This document shows, in pieces, positions 26,631 to 36,129 of a DNA stretch of 64,000 nucleotides (position 1 is the stretch's first letter; every line of letters begins with the position of its first letter). The notes under the pieces were generated by a model that searched no databases, was not told the origin of the DNA, and worked only from the letters and a program-made list of their open reading frames with translations. Location of the stretch: contig NZ_SMFL01000001.1 in NCBI RefSeq assembly GCF_004349265.1, positions 372,001 through 436,000 of the forward strand. Reading direction: 5' to 3'. This DNA is from Dyadobacter psychrotolerans. Lineage in GTDB: Bacteria > Bacteroidota > Bacteroidia > Cytophagales > Spirosomataceae. The translations under genes and the position numbers were made by a program.

Positions 26631-27827
26631 TTACGCTTCCAAAGCTGCAACGCCTGGCAACACTTTTCCTTCCATGTACTCCAACAATGCACCTCCCCCT
26701 GTTGAAACATAACTCACACGGTCGCCGTATCCAGCGTTGTTGATTGCAGAAGCAGAATCACCTCCACCAATCAGCGAAAAGGCATCGTTTTCTTCTGTCG
26801 CTGCAACTACCGATTCAGCAATTGCATTGGTTCCCTGTGCGAAATTCGGGAATTCAAATACACCCATCGGACCATTCCATAGAACGGTTTTAGATTTGGC
26901 TATAATTTCAGAGAATATCTTGATCGATTCCGGACCGATGTCCAATCCCTGCCAATCATCAGGAATCTGGCCGGCCGGTACAATTTTACGTTCAGCATCA
27001 TTACTGAAATCGTTTGCGATTACGGTATCAACAGGCAGGATTAAATTAACACCTTTATCTTTTGCCTTTTGAACAAGTTCAAGCGTTAGATCCTGTTTGT
27101 CTGCTTCCAGAAGTGATTTACCGATATTTCCACCTTTCGCTTTTGAAAATGTATAAGACATTCCGCCTCCGATGATCAGGTTATCAACTTTGTCGATCAG
27201 TTTTTCAATGATCAATATTTTGTCAGATATTTTAGCTCCGCCCATGATCGCAGTAAACGGACGTTCAGAATGACCTAACAGCCTTTCTGCATTATCCAGC
27301 TCCGCCTGCATTACATAACCGCAAACTTTATCTTTGAAAAATTTACCAATAACGGCAGTCGAAGCGTGTGCTCTGTGAGCCGTTCCGAAAGCGTCCATTA
27401 CCCATACATCACCCAGCTTAGATAACTTTTCAGCAAACTCTTCATTTCCTTTTTCCTCTTCCTTATAAAAGCGCAGATTTTCCAAAAGTAAAACCTCACC
27501 AGGCTGTAATGCAGCTGCAAGTTCTGTTGCGCTCTCTCCAATACAATCATCAGCAAATTTCACTGTTTTGCCCAATATCAGGGACAATGGATTCACAAGA
27601 TGTTTTAAAGAATATTTTTCAGTCGGACCGTCTTTCGGACGTCCAAGGTGTGACATCAGGATCACCGATCCGCCTTCGTCCAGAATTTTGCTGATCGTAG
27701 GGATTGTAGCACGGATACGGGTATCATCCGTGATCTCAAATTTGTCGTTAAGCGGTACGTTAAAATCAACGCGAACCAGGGCTTTTTTGCCTGAAAAATT
27801 GTAAGAATCTAATGTTGTCATGGGCAT
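26631..27827 (-). CDS. pgk: Phosphoglycerate kinase
   Basis: Transfers phosphate from 1,3-bisphosphoglycerate to ADP in glycolysis and, in reverse, in gluconeogenesis. The 398-residue length is normal. Motifs seen: VRVDFNVPL near the N-terminus, [24 protein letters not shown], the nucleotide-binding GGAKISDK, and the C-terminal GGGDSASA and [13 protein letters not shown] segments. Two in-frame ATG codons (27827, 27821) compete; MTTLDSYNF may be the true start. A TACATTTG -7 element lies 24 bases upstream. Gene is monocistronic. Confidence 0.98.
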   Translation of the reverse strand: MPMTTLDSYNFSGKKALVRVDFNVPLNDKFEITDDTRIRATIPTISKILDEGGSVILMSHLGRPKDGPTEKYSLKHLVNPLSLILGKTVKFADDCIGESATELAAALQPGEVLLLENLRFYKEEEKGNEEFAEKLSKLGDVWVMDAFGTAHRAHASTAVIGKFFKDKVCGYVMQAELDNAERLLGHSERPFTAIMGGAKISDKILIIEKLIDKVDNLIIGGGMSYTFSKAKGGNIGKSLLEADKQDLTLELVQKAKDKGVNLILPVDTVIANDFSNDAERKIVPAGQIPDDWQGLDIGPESIKIFSEIIAKSKTVLWNGPMGVFEFPNFAQGTNAIAESVVAATEENDAFSLIGGGDSASAINNAGYGDRVSYVSTGGGALLEYMEGKVLPGVAALEA

Positions 27828-27850
27828 GTAAAATTGTTTTCCATTGGAAA

Positions 27851-27858
27851 CAAATGTA
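27851..27858 (-). promoter_or_regulatory. Putative -7 promoter element of pgk
   Basis: On the minus strand the sequence reads TACATTTG, an exact match to the Bacteroidota -7 consensus TAnnTTTG, 23 bases before the pgk start. A TTG lies 25 bases further upstream, slightly beyond the usual 17-23 spacing, so the -33 part is uncertain. Confidence 0.5.
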
Positions 27859-28122
27859 AGTCAATTCTTTATAAAATACTACGCAATCAGGAAATGACGA
27901 AATTTGGATAATAATAATCCTATTTTTACAAAATATTTTTCTAAATAAATCATAAAAACGATTTTAGATAAATTATCACAAAACAATGGTGAACGGCAAA
28001 TGAATATACGGCCACAATATCGTCGTTGTTTACGATAATATTAAAAAAAGGCGTAACTTATCTGTACCAAAGTCTGCTAACTTTGTGTTAATAGTAGTAT
28101 CAAAGTCTGCTTTTTTTTTATC

Positions 28123-29811
28123 GTGCAAAATACAACGTTTCCCCAGGATCTTCCTCCAAAATACTATCACGATTACTTTTGCTATGTGCTGGATTTCGTC
28201 CGTAAGAGGTATGTGCAGGTACTTAATGAAAAAGAAATCAAATTCCTCGACAGCTACTGCGGACTTTCCGAAGATGCGCAATGCCTGTTTATCCGTTTCA
28301 GTAACCGCAGTAAATCTTTTTTTAGAGTCAACAGTTTATCCTATTCTGAAATAACCGATATTCCTGCTGTGCTGGAAGAACTGCTGGAAAATGATTTTAT
28401 AGAAATGCTCTGCGACGACCATCTTGACCGGATGGAAGAAGTAATGGATCTTTTTACAAAGGAGCAGCATCTTGAATTTACCAAAATCTTGAAACCGGAT
28501 GTTATGCCTTCCAAAAGCATCCGCAAGCCTGACCTGGTGAGGTGGTTATTGTTTACCTATGATTTTAAAACTTTATGTGCGATCATCTGTCAGGCCGAAC
28601 CTGTTGTTAAGGTAAGCTATGAAAGTGAGGTCATGCTTATGAAGTTCCTCTTTTTTGGAAACCGTTACGCAGATATGACGGAATTTGTCATCCGCGATTT
28701 GGGCCATGTCCGCTTTCAGTCTTTTGATGAACAGTATTTGTCAATTCAGTTTGAAACCCGGAAAGATGTTGATGACACTTTGATGGTTTCTTTGATGAAA
28801 GAAACTTTTGATGTCATGAAACAGCAGTTTCCTCCGGAGGAGATTTTCGACTGGTTTATGAACTGGCAGGTTGGTATTTCGGGAGATCTCAGTCCGAAAG
28901 CTCTTCCTTCCTACAATCTTTTTATCGTTCGGGTAAGCGCCTGGCTGGAAAGAAAAAAGATGCTTTCTCAGGCGTTGAGTATTTACCAGCTCACCAATGA
29001 TGCCCCGGCAAGGGAAAGACGTGTCCGGCTTTTGTACAATCTCGGCGAAATTGATGAAGCACTGGCACTTTGTGAAGAAATAGCAGAAAACCCTCAAAAT
29101 GCCGACGAACGTTATTTCAGTCAGGATTTTTACGAAAAAATTAACAATAAAAAGAAACGGATCGTAAAACGGACAACGCAGGCACTCAAATCTGCGGAAG
29201 CCATTGAGATCCCGATCATATACCGTTATCAGGTTGAACTGGGAGCCATTCATTATTACCGCGAGCTTGGGTTTAATGCCGTCTTTAGTGAAAATGAGCC
29301 ATGGAGAACTTTGTTTGGACTTTTGTTTTGGGATATTATTTATGATACGAATGTGCAGGCCATTCACAATCCGTTGCAGCGGGTACCCAGCGACTTTTTT
29401 CTTCCTGATTTTTATTACAAACGCTCGGCCCAGCTTTTGGAACGAATGAAAGTCATGGATAGCAGAGAGGCGATTGAAGAAGTGATTGTAAAAACTTACG
29501 ACGAAAAATTCGGGACCACCAATGTGCTCGTTTCCTGGTACGAAGGTTCACTGGAAAAAGTATTGGTTTTAATATCAAGGCTAAGCCCTGAACAGATACA
29601 TAAGGTGCTTCTCGAAATTTCACAAAATCTTCGTGAAAATACACGTGGATTCCCCGATTTGATGGTTTGGAATGAAGATGAGTATGCTTTTATTGAAATC
29701 AAATCGCCTACGGATCATTTATCCTCGCGTCAGCTGCACTGGCAGCACTTCTTTGCAGAACATGGCGTCCAAAGCAGAATTGTGCGGGTGAAATGGATTA
29801 AAGACAATTAG
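28123..29811 (+). CDS. FAN1-like VRR-NUC domain nuclease
   Basis: The 562-residue protein starts at GTG; a stop codon 45 bases upstream in frame leaves no better start. The C-terminus is a VRR-NUC domain with the PD-(D/E)xK active site: D512 in RGFPDLMVW and E525-x-K527 in FIEIKSP, followed by S-x-x-Q-x-x-W. The long N-terminal helical part, including a TPR-like section (residues about 270-340), fits the bacterial relatives of Fanconi-associated nuclease 1, which cuts branched or cross-linked DNA from the 5' side. No signal peptide. The gene is solitary, downstream of and divergent from pgk. Role in cross-link repair is by family analogy. Confidence 0.85.
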   Translation: MQNTTFPQDLPPKYYHDYFCYVLDFVRKRYVQVLNEKEIKFLDSYCGLSEDAQCLFIRFSNRSKSFFRVNSLSYSEITDIPAVLEELLENDFIEMLCDDHLDRMEEVMDLFTKEQHLEFTKILKPDVMPSKSIRKPDLVRWLLFTYDFKTLCAIICQAEPVVKVSYESEVMLMKFLFFGNRYADMTEFVIRDLGHVRFQSFDEQYLSIQFETRKDVDDTLMVSLMKETFDVMKQQFPPEEIFDWFMNWQVGISGDLSPKALPSYNLFIVRVSAWLERKKMLSQALSIYQLTNDAPARERRVRLLYNLGEIDEALALCEEIAENPQNADERYFSQDFYEKINNKKKRIVKRTTQALKSAEAIEIPIIYRYQVELGAIHYYRELGFNAVFSENEPWRTLFGLLFWDIIYDTNVQAIHNPLQRVPSDFFLPDFYYKRSAQLLERMKVMDSREAIEEVIVKTYDEKFGTTNVLVSWYEGSLEKVLVLISRLSPEQIHKVLLEISQNLRENTRGFPDLMVWNEDEYAFIEIKSPTDHLSSRQLHWQHFFAEHGVQSRIVRVKWIKDN

Positions 29812-29842
29812 TTATTTCCTTTGAAAACGAAGCACAATTCAC

Positions 29843-30073
29843 TCACCCTCCGGTCATCAGTGCCTTCAATTCCCTTAAATGCTTAAACTTGTTATCCCGA
29901 AGTTCATCATTTCCTTTGTATCTTGTAATGGCCTCAGCTTCAATCTCTACAAATCCCTTTGGATCGTGAAGCGTCATATACCGGTTTAATTTTACTGGCG
30001 GGGTGGGAAATGTTGCAGCTTTGAAAAAAAGATGAAGATCTGCAAGTTCCTGCTCGTGTTCCTGAATTGTCAT
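29843..30073 (-). CDS. Small protein, DUF6965-like
   Basis: A 76-residue cytoplasmic protein. The run LADLHLFFKAATFPT followed by LNRYMTLHDPKGFVEIEA and a closing HLRELKALM resembles small Bacteroidota proteins grouped as DUF6965. That assignment is from memory of the pattern, so treat it as tentative. No function is known. It is convergent with the FAN1-like gene, 31 bases away. Confidence 0.7.
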   Translation of the reverse strand: MTIQEHEQELADLHLFFKAATFPTPPVKLNRYMTLHDPKGFVEIEAEAITRYKGNDELRDNKFKHLRELKALMTGG

Positions 30074-30527
30074 GTGCCAAAAGTACTGTAAAATTTATCC
30101 GATTGGGATATAGCATACCAACATTTTCGAAAAACTTTCTTCCGAAAAACTCGTATTAACAACCGGCAGGGCAGTTAAAAATAAATATTTTGCTACCTGG
30201 CATCTTTTTGGATATCTGGTGCGTAATTCTGTTTTAACGTTGAGTATTTTCGGATAAGAGCCCTGATTTTCAGGGTTCTTATTTTTTATTTTCTGCTGTC
30301 CCACCACCTTGGGAGCATGATATGTTCTGGTGACAAAGATGAAGGTATTCTAATTTAACTCAGATAAGAGAACAATACAAGTGCGAAAGTTTCTGATATG
30401 ACCGGTCCAGGGCTTAATTCAGCATCATGTATTGATTTCGAAAAATCTCCGGTTTAGGATTTAACCGATGAACGATTATTGCCGCTAATCAGGTTCTACC
30501 AAAAAGAACATTGGCATTTATTACAAC
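30074..30527. other. 454-base gap with an isolated terminator
   Basis: No supported protein-coding gene. It contains the strong plus-strand terminator at 30255-30287. The 180 bases before it have no clear open frame and could be a long 3' region of the FAN1-like gene or an independent small RNA. The part after the terminator is AT-rich and leads to the beta-barrel gene. Confidence 0.5.
30255..30287 (+). terminator. Strong Rho-independent terminator without a near plus-strand gene
   Basis: AAGAGCCCTG (30256-30265), a short ATTTT loop, CAGGGTTCTT (30271-30280) and then ATTTTTT. The stem is ten pairs with one G-T. The T-run is only on the plus strand. The nearest plus-strand stop codon is 444 bases upstream. 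Confidence 0.85.
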
Positions 30528-31055
30528 ATGAAATACCTATACCTTATCATTCTATCTTTTGTCTATCCCTCTGGCTGTTTGCTTGCACAGATACCAAACT
30601 CACTAAGCATCGGTGGCGGCATAACATACCCAATAGCAAAAAACTATAATTCATCCTGGTTTACTTCATTGCACTGGAATATTGGGCTCAATCGGTCAAT
30701 ATCTGTTGACACGCATTTGGATCTGGCATCGATCGGTGTTAAAGACTATGCTGATGCTCCTGGTGTAGAAAACGACCACAATATTTACCAGCTAGGCACA
30801 GGGCTGCGGTATTCTTTCATGAAAAGGTTGTTCGTGAGAGCTGGCGCGTCTGCGGCAATTGTAAATGATTCAGAAGCCACCATACGCATTTTTCCTAATG
30901 CAGGTATCGGCTTTAACATATTTCTCAAAGGACGCCACGGTCTGGAAATCAGCCTGAATAATGACTTGATCAGCAACTTTGATTACCATAAACATGTCTC
31001 AATATTCAGCCTGGGTGCTGCTTACAAATATCGTTATCCTTCGAGGAGGAACTGA
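30528..31055 (+). CDS. Small outer-membrane beta-barrel protein
   Basis: A 175-residue product with a Sec signal (about 1-20, cleavage near LAQ). The mature part alternates polar and hydrophobic residues as amphipathic strands, e.g. LSIGGGITYPIA, LGTGLRYSFMKRLFVRAG, AGIGFNIFLKG and SIFSLGAAYKYRY, typical of an 8-stranded barrel of the OmpA/OmpW/porin-family type. No catalytic motif. It is a single gene upstream of a convergent secreted protein. Role unknown. Confidence 0.78.
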   Translation: MKYLYLIILSFVYPSGCLLAQIPNSLSIGGGITYPIAKNYNSSWFTSLHWNIGLNRSISVDTHLDLASIGVKDYADAPGVENDHNIYQLGTGLRYSFMKRLFVRAGASAAIVNDSEATIRIFPNAGIGFNIFLKGRHGLEISLNNDLISNFDYHKHVSIFSLGAAYKYRYPSRRN

Positions 31056-31206
31056 TTTATAGACAAGCTTTGCGATAAGAATGAGAGATGCAGGAATAAA
31101 GCACAGTTTACCAAACACTGATTAAATTAATAAAATAAACAACCCAAATACCTCTATATCAACAAACACCTGTTCGTCCAACAGCCAACCTCACAATTGG
31201 CCGCAA

Positions 31207-31243
31207 CAAAAAAGCCCTCCCGTTCACCGAACAGGAGGGCTTC
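31207..31243 (-). terminator. Terminator of the Cys-containing secreted protein gene
   Basis: GCCCTCC / GGAGGGC with inner GTTC-acc-GAAC forms a long stem; on the minus strand a T-run (complement of AAAAAA) follows. It lies just past the stop of the minus-strand gene and may also catch plus-strand transcripts. Confidence 0.85.
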
Positions 31244-31259
31244 TCTTTCTACAACAATT

Positions 31260-32885
31260 CTATATCTTCTTTTCAATCACTTTTATAAACGGCCCTACTT
31301 TTCTTTTTGTAACCGTTGCCTTGTAGTTTACTTTCGTAACGCCTTGCGGCACATCACATTTTCCTGCTACGCTGGTTTGTACTGAGGTATAAACGGTACC
31401 GGCCCATGTTGGGATCTTGATATTATTTTTAGCGATTTCTTCGTCCAGGTTCAGTTTTGAAGGATCACAATCCTTAATTTCAACCGTTCCCAAAAGATAA
31501 TATTTCGAATAAGTGTTTGGAACTGTGTCGACCGGACAAATACATCCTACGCAGGAAGTAGATGTTTTACCATATACAACCCTTGTTGATTTGATCTTTT
31601 TGTAAGCATAAATTTCAAGATTGCATTGTTTGTAACAACCAATAACAGTATCAGGTTTTACTGTCGGGACAATTACCGAGAAACCTGTTGTACTTGCTTC
31701 ACTTGTACACGAAGCACAATCAGATAACCGCTGGCTGGTCACTGTCGCATAATACTGACCTGTTATGGGGCGGCCATTTACGTCCAGATGAGACGCAGGG
31801 AAAGCAAGCTGGTTTCCTTCCTGACAAATAACCGAAGCAATTACTTTGTCTTCAGCTCCGTTTAGCTGATGAATTCTCGCTGTAAAGGTTTCTGTTGTGT
31901 TTGTGTCAGCAGCGCTGCGGGTTTTCCAGGTCAGCAATATTGGCTCGGCTTTGGTGGTATCTTTAGCTGTGTTGAATATAAATCCTTTGATGGATTCGCT
32001 TCCCATTTTCAGATCAAGTTCGGGAGATACACAAATTAACGGCGGAGTCGGATCTTTCCTGACAGGAACATCTCTTATGAAATTCCTGCGCATTGCAATA
32101 CCTGCGCTAAACCCGCCATGTTTACGTTCGAAGGGATAAATCGTCTCTCCGGGAAAAATATAGTTCATTTTAGTACGGAAACCGATTGCTTCTACGCCCC
32201 AGGCCCAGAGGCCGTTTTTACTTGGATAGAAAAAACCAAGCGTTGCCAGCATACCCGCATGATAACGTTTATCGGAAGCAGTTACAGAATAGATATTATT
32301 GCCCGTTACCCGGTCATAGACAAAAATTGCCGCCGGTGTAGAGCGGAATATACCACCTCTTAATGACGCTTCAAGAAAAGGAGAACGTGGCTTTTTAGTA
32401 AAATGAAAATCAAGAACGGGCCCAACCACAAAGTAGTGATCTTCCGAAGATCCTTTCTGGATCACCGCGTTACTTGATCCGGCGTCTGATACAAGCTTGT
32501 CAATAAATGAGTTGATATCCTTCCTGAAAAAAAAGTTTTGTAAACCGGCAACCGCACCAACTCCCAGTTTAAATCGATTGGTTTTTTGCGGTTTAAAAAA
32601 GTAATCAGCATTCAGGGCTGCATTAAAACCTATTCCGTTAAAGAGTGACTTGTCCCGGTATTTATTGGAGTTGAATGTTCCCTCCCAGCTTCCGCAGAAT
32701 GCAACAGCAGGACCTAAAAATCCGCCAACCCGCCAGGGGCTTATTTTTTTTTCTACCGCAAGTGTATCACAGCCACCATTGGGATTATTACAGATGGAAC
32801 TTGCTGATTCCTGCGCCAAAGAGCCCAGGCTAAGCAGGATGCTAAATACAAAAAAAGATAACCTGAGTAAAGAATGTGTGTTCAT
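31260..32885 (-). CDS. Secreted protein with barrel-like N-terminus and cysteine-rich C-terminus, unknown function
   Basis: A 541-residue product with a Sec signal (about 1-24, cleavage after SLAQ region). Residues about 50-265 show alternating strands (RVGGFLGPAVAF, GIGFNAALNADYFF, FKLGVGAVAGLQNFFF, GMLATLGFFYP) that look like an outer-membrane barrel. Residues about 280-541 are beta-rich with cysteine clusters (SDCASCTSE, GCYKQCNL, SCVGCICPVD, a later CD pair). I know no family with this combination. It lies between two convergent/divergent single genes. A metal-binding or disulfide-stabilised surface role is only possible. Confidence 0.72.
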   Translation of the reverse strand: MNTHSLLRLSFFVFSILLSLGSLAQESASSICNNPNGGCDTLAVEKKISPWRVGGFLGPAVAFCGSWEGTFNSNKYRDKSLFNGIGFNAALNADYFFKPQKTNRFKLGVGAVAGLQNFFFRKDINSFIDKLVSDAGSSNAVIQKGSSEDHYFVVGPVLDFHFTKKPRSPFLEASLRGGIFRSTPAAIFVYDRVTGNNIYSVTASDKRYHAGMLATLGFFYPSKNGLWAWGVEAIGFRTKMNYIFPGETIYPFERKHGGFSAGIAMRRNFIRDVPVRKDPTPPLICVSPELDLKMGSESIKGFIFNTAKDTTKAEPILLTWKTRSAADTNTTETFTARIHQLNGAEDKVIASVICQEGNQLAFPASHLDVNGRPITGQYYATVTSQRLSDCASCTSEASTTGFSVIVPTVKPDTVIGCYKQCNLEIYAYKKIKSTRVVYGKTSTSCVGCICPVDTVPNTYSKYYLLGTVEIKDCDPSKLNLDEEIAKNNIKIPTWAGTVYTSVQTSVAGKCDVPQGVTKVNYKATVTKRKVGPFIKVIEKKI

Positions 32886-33179
32886 AGAAAAATGTGGAGA
32901 TAAATGGGTAACGAACGTTTGTTATAAATTAAAATTTAATACTGTGGCCATGACCATTGGTCGTTAACGGTTAAGACTGAGAGGGCAATAAATAGTAACA
33001 AGAATAGTCAAAATTCATAGGAAATTGTTTGAAACAAGTGTCAAATTGCTGACAATCAGACACAATTCTACAAAAGGGACTAGTATTAAGTTTGTTTTTT
33101 ATTCCTTCCAAATATTATTTAAAATCTGACTTATTATTTTTTCTTATCATTACATCATCAATCAACAAAACCCATTTCG

Positions 33180-34517
33180 ATGAGGCTAAGAAAATTTTTG
33201 CTTGGAGCGGCATTATTGGCCGGTTTGAGTACGGTTAATGCACAAACAAAGCCGGAGGATGTCAAATCCTTTACACTGGCTAATGGAATGAAGTTTCTTG
33301 TTCTGGAAGATCACTCGATTCCGACAGCCAACATGTATCTGTTCTGGAAAGTAGGATCACGCAATGAAGTGCATGGTATCACCGGCCTTTCACACTTTTT
33401 CGAACACATGATGTTTAACGGCTCCAAAAACTACGGACCGAAACAATTTGACCGGGTGATGGAGGCCAATGGCGGCTCCAACAATGCCTATACAACTGAG
33501 AACGTTACTGTATATACCGACTGGTTTCAGAAGGATGCTCTTGAAACGATTTTCAAACTTGAATCCGACCGGATTGCCGACCTGAACATTGACCCCAAAA
33601 TGGTTGAGAGCGAAAGAGGCGTAGTTTTGTCCGAACGCAGCACAGGACTGGAAAACAGCAATTACCGCTTGCTTGGTGAACTTGTGCAATCCGTTGCATT
33701 TCAGGAGCACCCTTATATGTTTCCCGTGATCGGATTTGAATCAGATATCAAAAGCTGGACACAGCAGGATCTGCAAACTTATTTCAAAACTTACTATTCG
33801 CCAAACAATACCACGGTTGTTGTGGTTGGCGACATCACTTTTGATCAGGTGAAAAAATTGGCTGACCAGTACATGGCTCCGATCGCAGCACGCGGACTAC
33901 CTCCTAAGATCAGGACGATCGAACCTCAGCAAAATGGCGAACGCCGGGTCAACGCTTATAAGGACATTACCACGCCAAATGTTTTGCTGGCCTATCATAC
34001 GCCGCAAACCGGTCATGAAGATTACTACGCCCTGGATCTTTTCAGCAGTCTGCTTTCCTCAGGAAATTCCTCCCGACTGGTTAAGTCACTTGTGATGGAT
34101 ACAACCATCGCTTCAAGGGTTTTTACTTTTTTAGGAGAAGGTTTCGATCCCAATATTTTTAACATTTATGCAGTTGCCGGCAATGGAATCTCTGCTCCTG
34201 ACCTGGAAAAGGCAATCATCGCACAAATAGACAACATTGTAAAAAGCGGTGTAACCGAAAATGAACTGCAAAAGGTTAAAAATCAGAAGCTGATGGAGTT
34301 TTATCATTCTCTGGAAACCATTAATGGTAAGGCTAATAGCCTGGGAACTTACGATGTATTTTTCGGGGATTACAAAAAAATGTTCGATGCCCCTCAGGCG
34401 TACCAGAAAGTAACAACAGAAGACATAAAACGTGTAGCTGCCAAATACTTCACAGAAAGAAACCGGACCGCAGGATATCTTTTGCCTGAAAAAGGTGATA
34501 AGAAATCAGGAAAGTGA
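33180..34517 (+). CDS. M16-family zinc metallopeptidase (active member)
   Basis: A 445-residue secreted peptidase with a Sec signal (about 1-22, cleavage near VNAQ). The inverted zinc motif HxxEH is seen as H72-F-F-E75-H76, with the downstream ligand glutamate at about E152 in the ERGVVLSE segment. That is the pattern of pitrilysin/insulinase (M16B) peptidases. They degrade short peptides inside a clam-shell chamber made of two homologous subunits. The neighbouring gene encodes a homologue without the zinc motif, 81 bases downstream, so the pair likely forms the heterodimer. Periplasmic location. Confidence 0.95.
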   Translation: MRLRKFLLGAALLAGLSTVNAQTKPEDVKSFTLANGMKFLVLEDHSIPTANMYLFWKVGSRNEVHGITGLSHFFEHMMFNGSKNYGPKQFDRVMEANGGSNNAYTTENVTVYTDWFQKDALETIFKLESDRIADLNIDPKMVESERGVVLSERSTGLENSNYRLLGELVQSVAFQEHPYMFPVIGFESDIKSWTQQDLQTYFKTYYSPNNTTVVVVGDITFDQVKKLADQYMAPIAARGLPPKIRTIEPQQNGERRVNAYKDITTPNVLLAYHTPQTGHEDYYALDLFSSLLSSGNSSRLVKSLVMDTTIASRVFTFLGEGFDPNIFNIYAVAGNGISAPDLEKAIIAQIDNIVKSGVTENELQKVKNQKLMEFYHSLETINGKANSLGTYDVFFGDYKKMFDAPQAYQKVTTEDIKRVAAKYFTERNRTAGYLLPEKGDKKSGK

Positions 34518-34598
34518 AACTAACATTTATCGCCAAAAGGTAATAATAAAAACAAGGGCTAAAAAGCGTATCGCGGATAGTCATTAGCTAATAAAAAT

Positions 34599-35975
34599 AT
34601 GAAACATATATTCCTTGGACTGCTGGCCATGATATCCTTTTCGGCTGTGGCGCAGAACAATTTTAAAGTACCCAAATACGAGAAGTTCAAGCTAAAAAAC
34701 GGTTTGACAGTTTATCTGATGGAACAACACGAAGTTCCTTTGATCAACGTATCGGCCGTTTTTGATGCCGGATCTATACATGACGGCGAACGCTACGGGC
34801 TGGCAAGTCTCACTTCTGACGGTTTGCTTTTTGGCACACAAAAATATACTAAACCGCAGATTGAAGAGCTGACGGATTTTGTAGGAGCTTCCTTATCCAC
34901 CTATGCTTCAAAAGATAATTCGGGCCTTACATCTTCCTTCGCAGTGAAAGATCAGGATAAACTTTTTGATATTATTCAACAAGTCCTGCTCTATCCCGTT
35001 TTCGACGTAACTGAATTTAATAAACACAAACAAAGAACTTTACTGGATCTTGACCAGGCAAAAGAAAGTCCGCGTTCGGTGATTGGAAATTATTTCAATA
35101 CGTTTGTATTTAAAAATTTCCCTTACGCTACTCCCGGAGGCGGTATTAAATCAACTGTTGAAAAAATCACAGCAGACGACGCAAAGGCTTTTTACAAAAG
35201 TAATTATACAACCGGAAAAGGAGCTATTGCCATCGTTGGGGATTTCAAAACGGCGGATATGAAAAAACGGATTACCGGTTTGTTCGACGGTTGGAAAACA
35301 GCAGAATCCAGAATGATCAAACGTGTTGCTCCTGACCTGACCTTTGACAAAAGCCGGGTGTTGCTGGTTAATAAAGACGATGCACGGGAAACAACATTTC
35401 TGATCGGCGGAAAGGGTGTCGATTACAGCTCTCCTGACTATGTACCCATTATCGTTGTAAACACTATTTTAGGAGGACGTTTTACTTCCTGGCTTAATGA
35501 TGCCCTGCGTGTCAACTCAGGACTGACTTACGGTGCAAACAGCCGGTTTGGGAGATACAAATATGCTGGCACCTTTGCCATCAGCACTTTTACAAAAAAT
35601 TCAACGACTGTTCCTGCAGTTGATATGGCGCTGAGTGTCCTGGACAGTCTTCATAAAAGTGGAATTGACGAGAAGACGCTTGCTTCTGCTAAGGCTTACG
35701 TAAAAGGTGATTTCCCGCCCGATTATGAATCTGCAGGCGCATTAGCCAGACTGCTGACAGATATGTATGTCTTTAATTTTGACGAAAATTATATCAATAC
35801 CTTCCAGACCAAAGTTGACGGATTAACAACTGCCCAGGCCAAACAGATTATCGCAGATTATTTTCCGAAAGATAAATTGCAATTCATCATGGTTGGAAAA
35901 GCAAGCGAGATCAGGGATCAGGTAAAAAAATACGGGGAAGTAACTGAGAAACAGATTAAAGCAGAAGGATTTTGA
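34599..35975 (+). CDS. M16-family peptidase homologue lacking the zinc motif
   Basis: A 458-residue secreted protein with a Sec signal (about 1-19, cleavage after AVAQ region) and the M16 fold from end to end, including the C-terminal AxLLTDMYVFNFDENY and KLQFIMVGK segments. Where the partner has HFFEH the aligned residues are SLTSD (70-74, in GLASLTSDGLLFG), so it cannot bind zinc at that site. In M16B pairs the second subunit usually provides the substrate-binding half, as in mitochondrial MPP alpha or bacterial dimers. It follows the active partner by 81 bases and is probably co-transcribed. Confidence 0.93.
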   Translation: MKHIFLGLLAMISFSAVAQNNFKVPKYEKFKLKNGLTVYLMEQHEVPLINVSAVFDAGSIHDGERYGLASLTSDGLLFGTQKYTKPQIEELTDFVGASLSTYASKDNSGLTSSFAVKDQDKLFDIIQQVLLYPVFDVTEFNKHKQRTLLDLDQAKESPRSVIGNYFNTFVFKNFPYATPGGGIKSTVEKITADDAKAFYKSNYTTGKGAIAIVGDFKTADMKKRITGLFDGWKTAESRMIKRVAPDLTFDKSRVLLVNKDDARETTFLIGGKGVDYSSPDYVPIIVVNTILGGRFTSWLNDALRVNSGLTYGANSRFGRYKYAGTFAISTFTKNSTTVPAVDMALSVLDSLHKSGIDEKTLASAKAYVKGDFPPDYESAGALARLLTDMYVFNFDENYINTFQTKVDGLTTAQAKQIIADYFPKDKLQFIMVGKASEIRDQVKKYGEVTEKQIKAEGF

Positions 35976-35995
35976 TCCGGTTTTAATTAAAAATA

Positions 35996-36032
35996 AATAA
36001 GCCCGAAGGTCGAAATGATCTCCGGGTTTATT
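35996..36032 (+). terminator. Possible terminator after the M16 pair
   Basis: AATAAGCCCG and CGGGTTTATT pair over ten positions (one G-T) around an 18-base loop. The T-rich side is inside the stem and only a weak T-tract follows, so efficiency is uncertain. Confidence 0.5.
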
Positions 36033-36086
36033 GTTAAAGACAACATGGTACCGCAGTTCTCTAACAGTAGGATTTGGAAAGCCGGA

Positions 36087-36094
36087 TACTTTTG
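36087..36094 (+). promoter_or_regulatory. Putative -7 element of the isomerase-like gene
   Basis: TACTTTTG matches TAnnTTTG and lies 35 bases before the ATG. No TTTG at 17-23 bases upstream, so support is partial. Confidence 0.35.
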
Positions 36095-36129
36095 TAAAAA
36101 AAGAATTTATACATTTTTAAATACAAAAA

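Noticed and set aside
28741..29367. 208-codon open frame on the minus strand inside the FAN1-like gene
   Set aside because: It is antisense to a well-supported coding gene, and its translation has no signal, motif or reasonable composition; the strong codon pattern belongs to the plus strand.
30095..30307. 70-codon minus-strand frame covering the terminator at 30255-30287
   Set aside because: It would be translated through a strong terminator stem, and its composition (KIKNKNPENQGSYPK...) is not protein-like.
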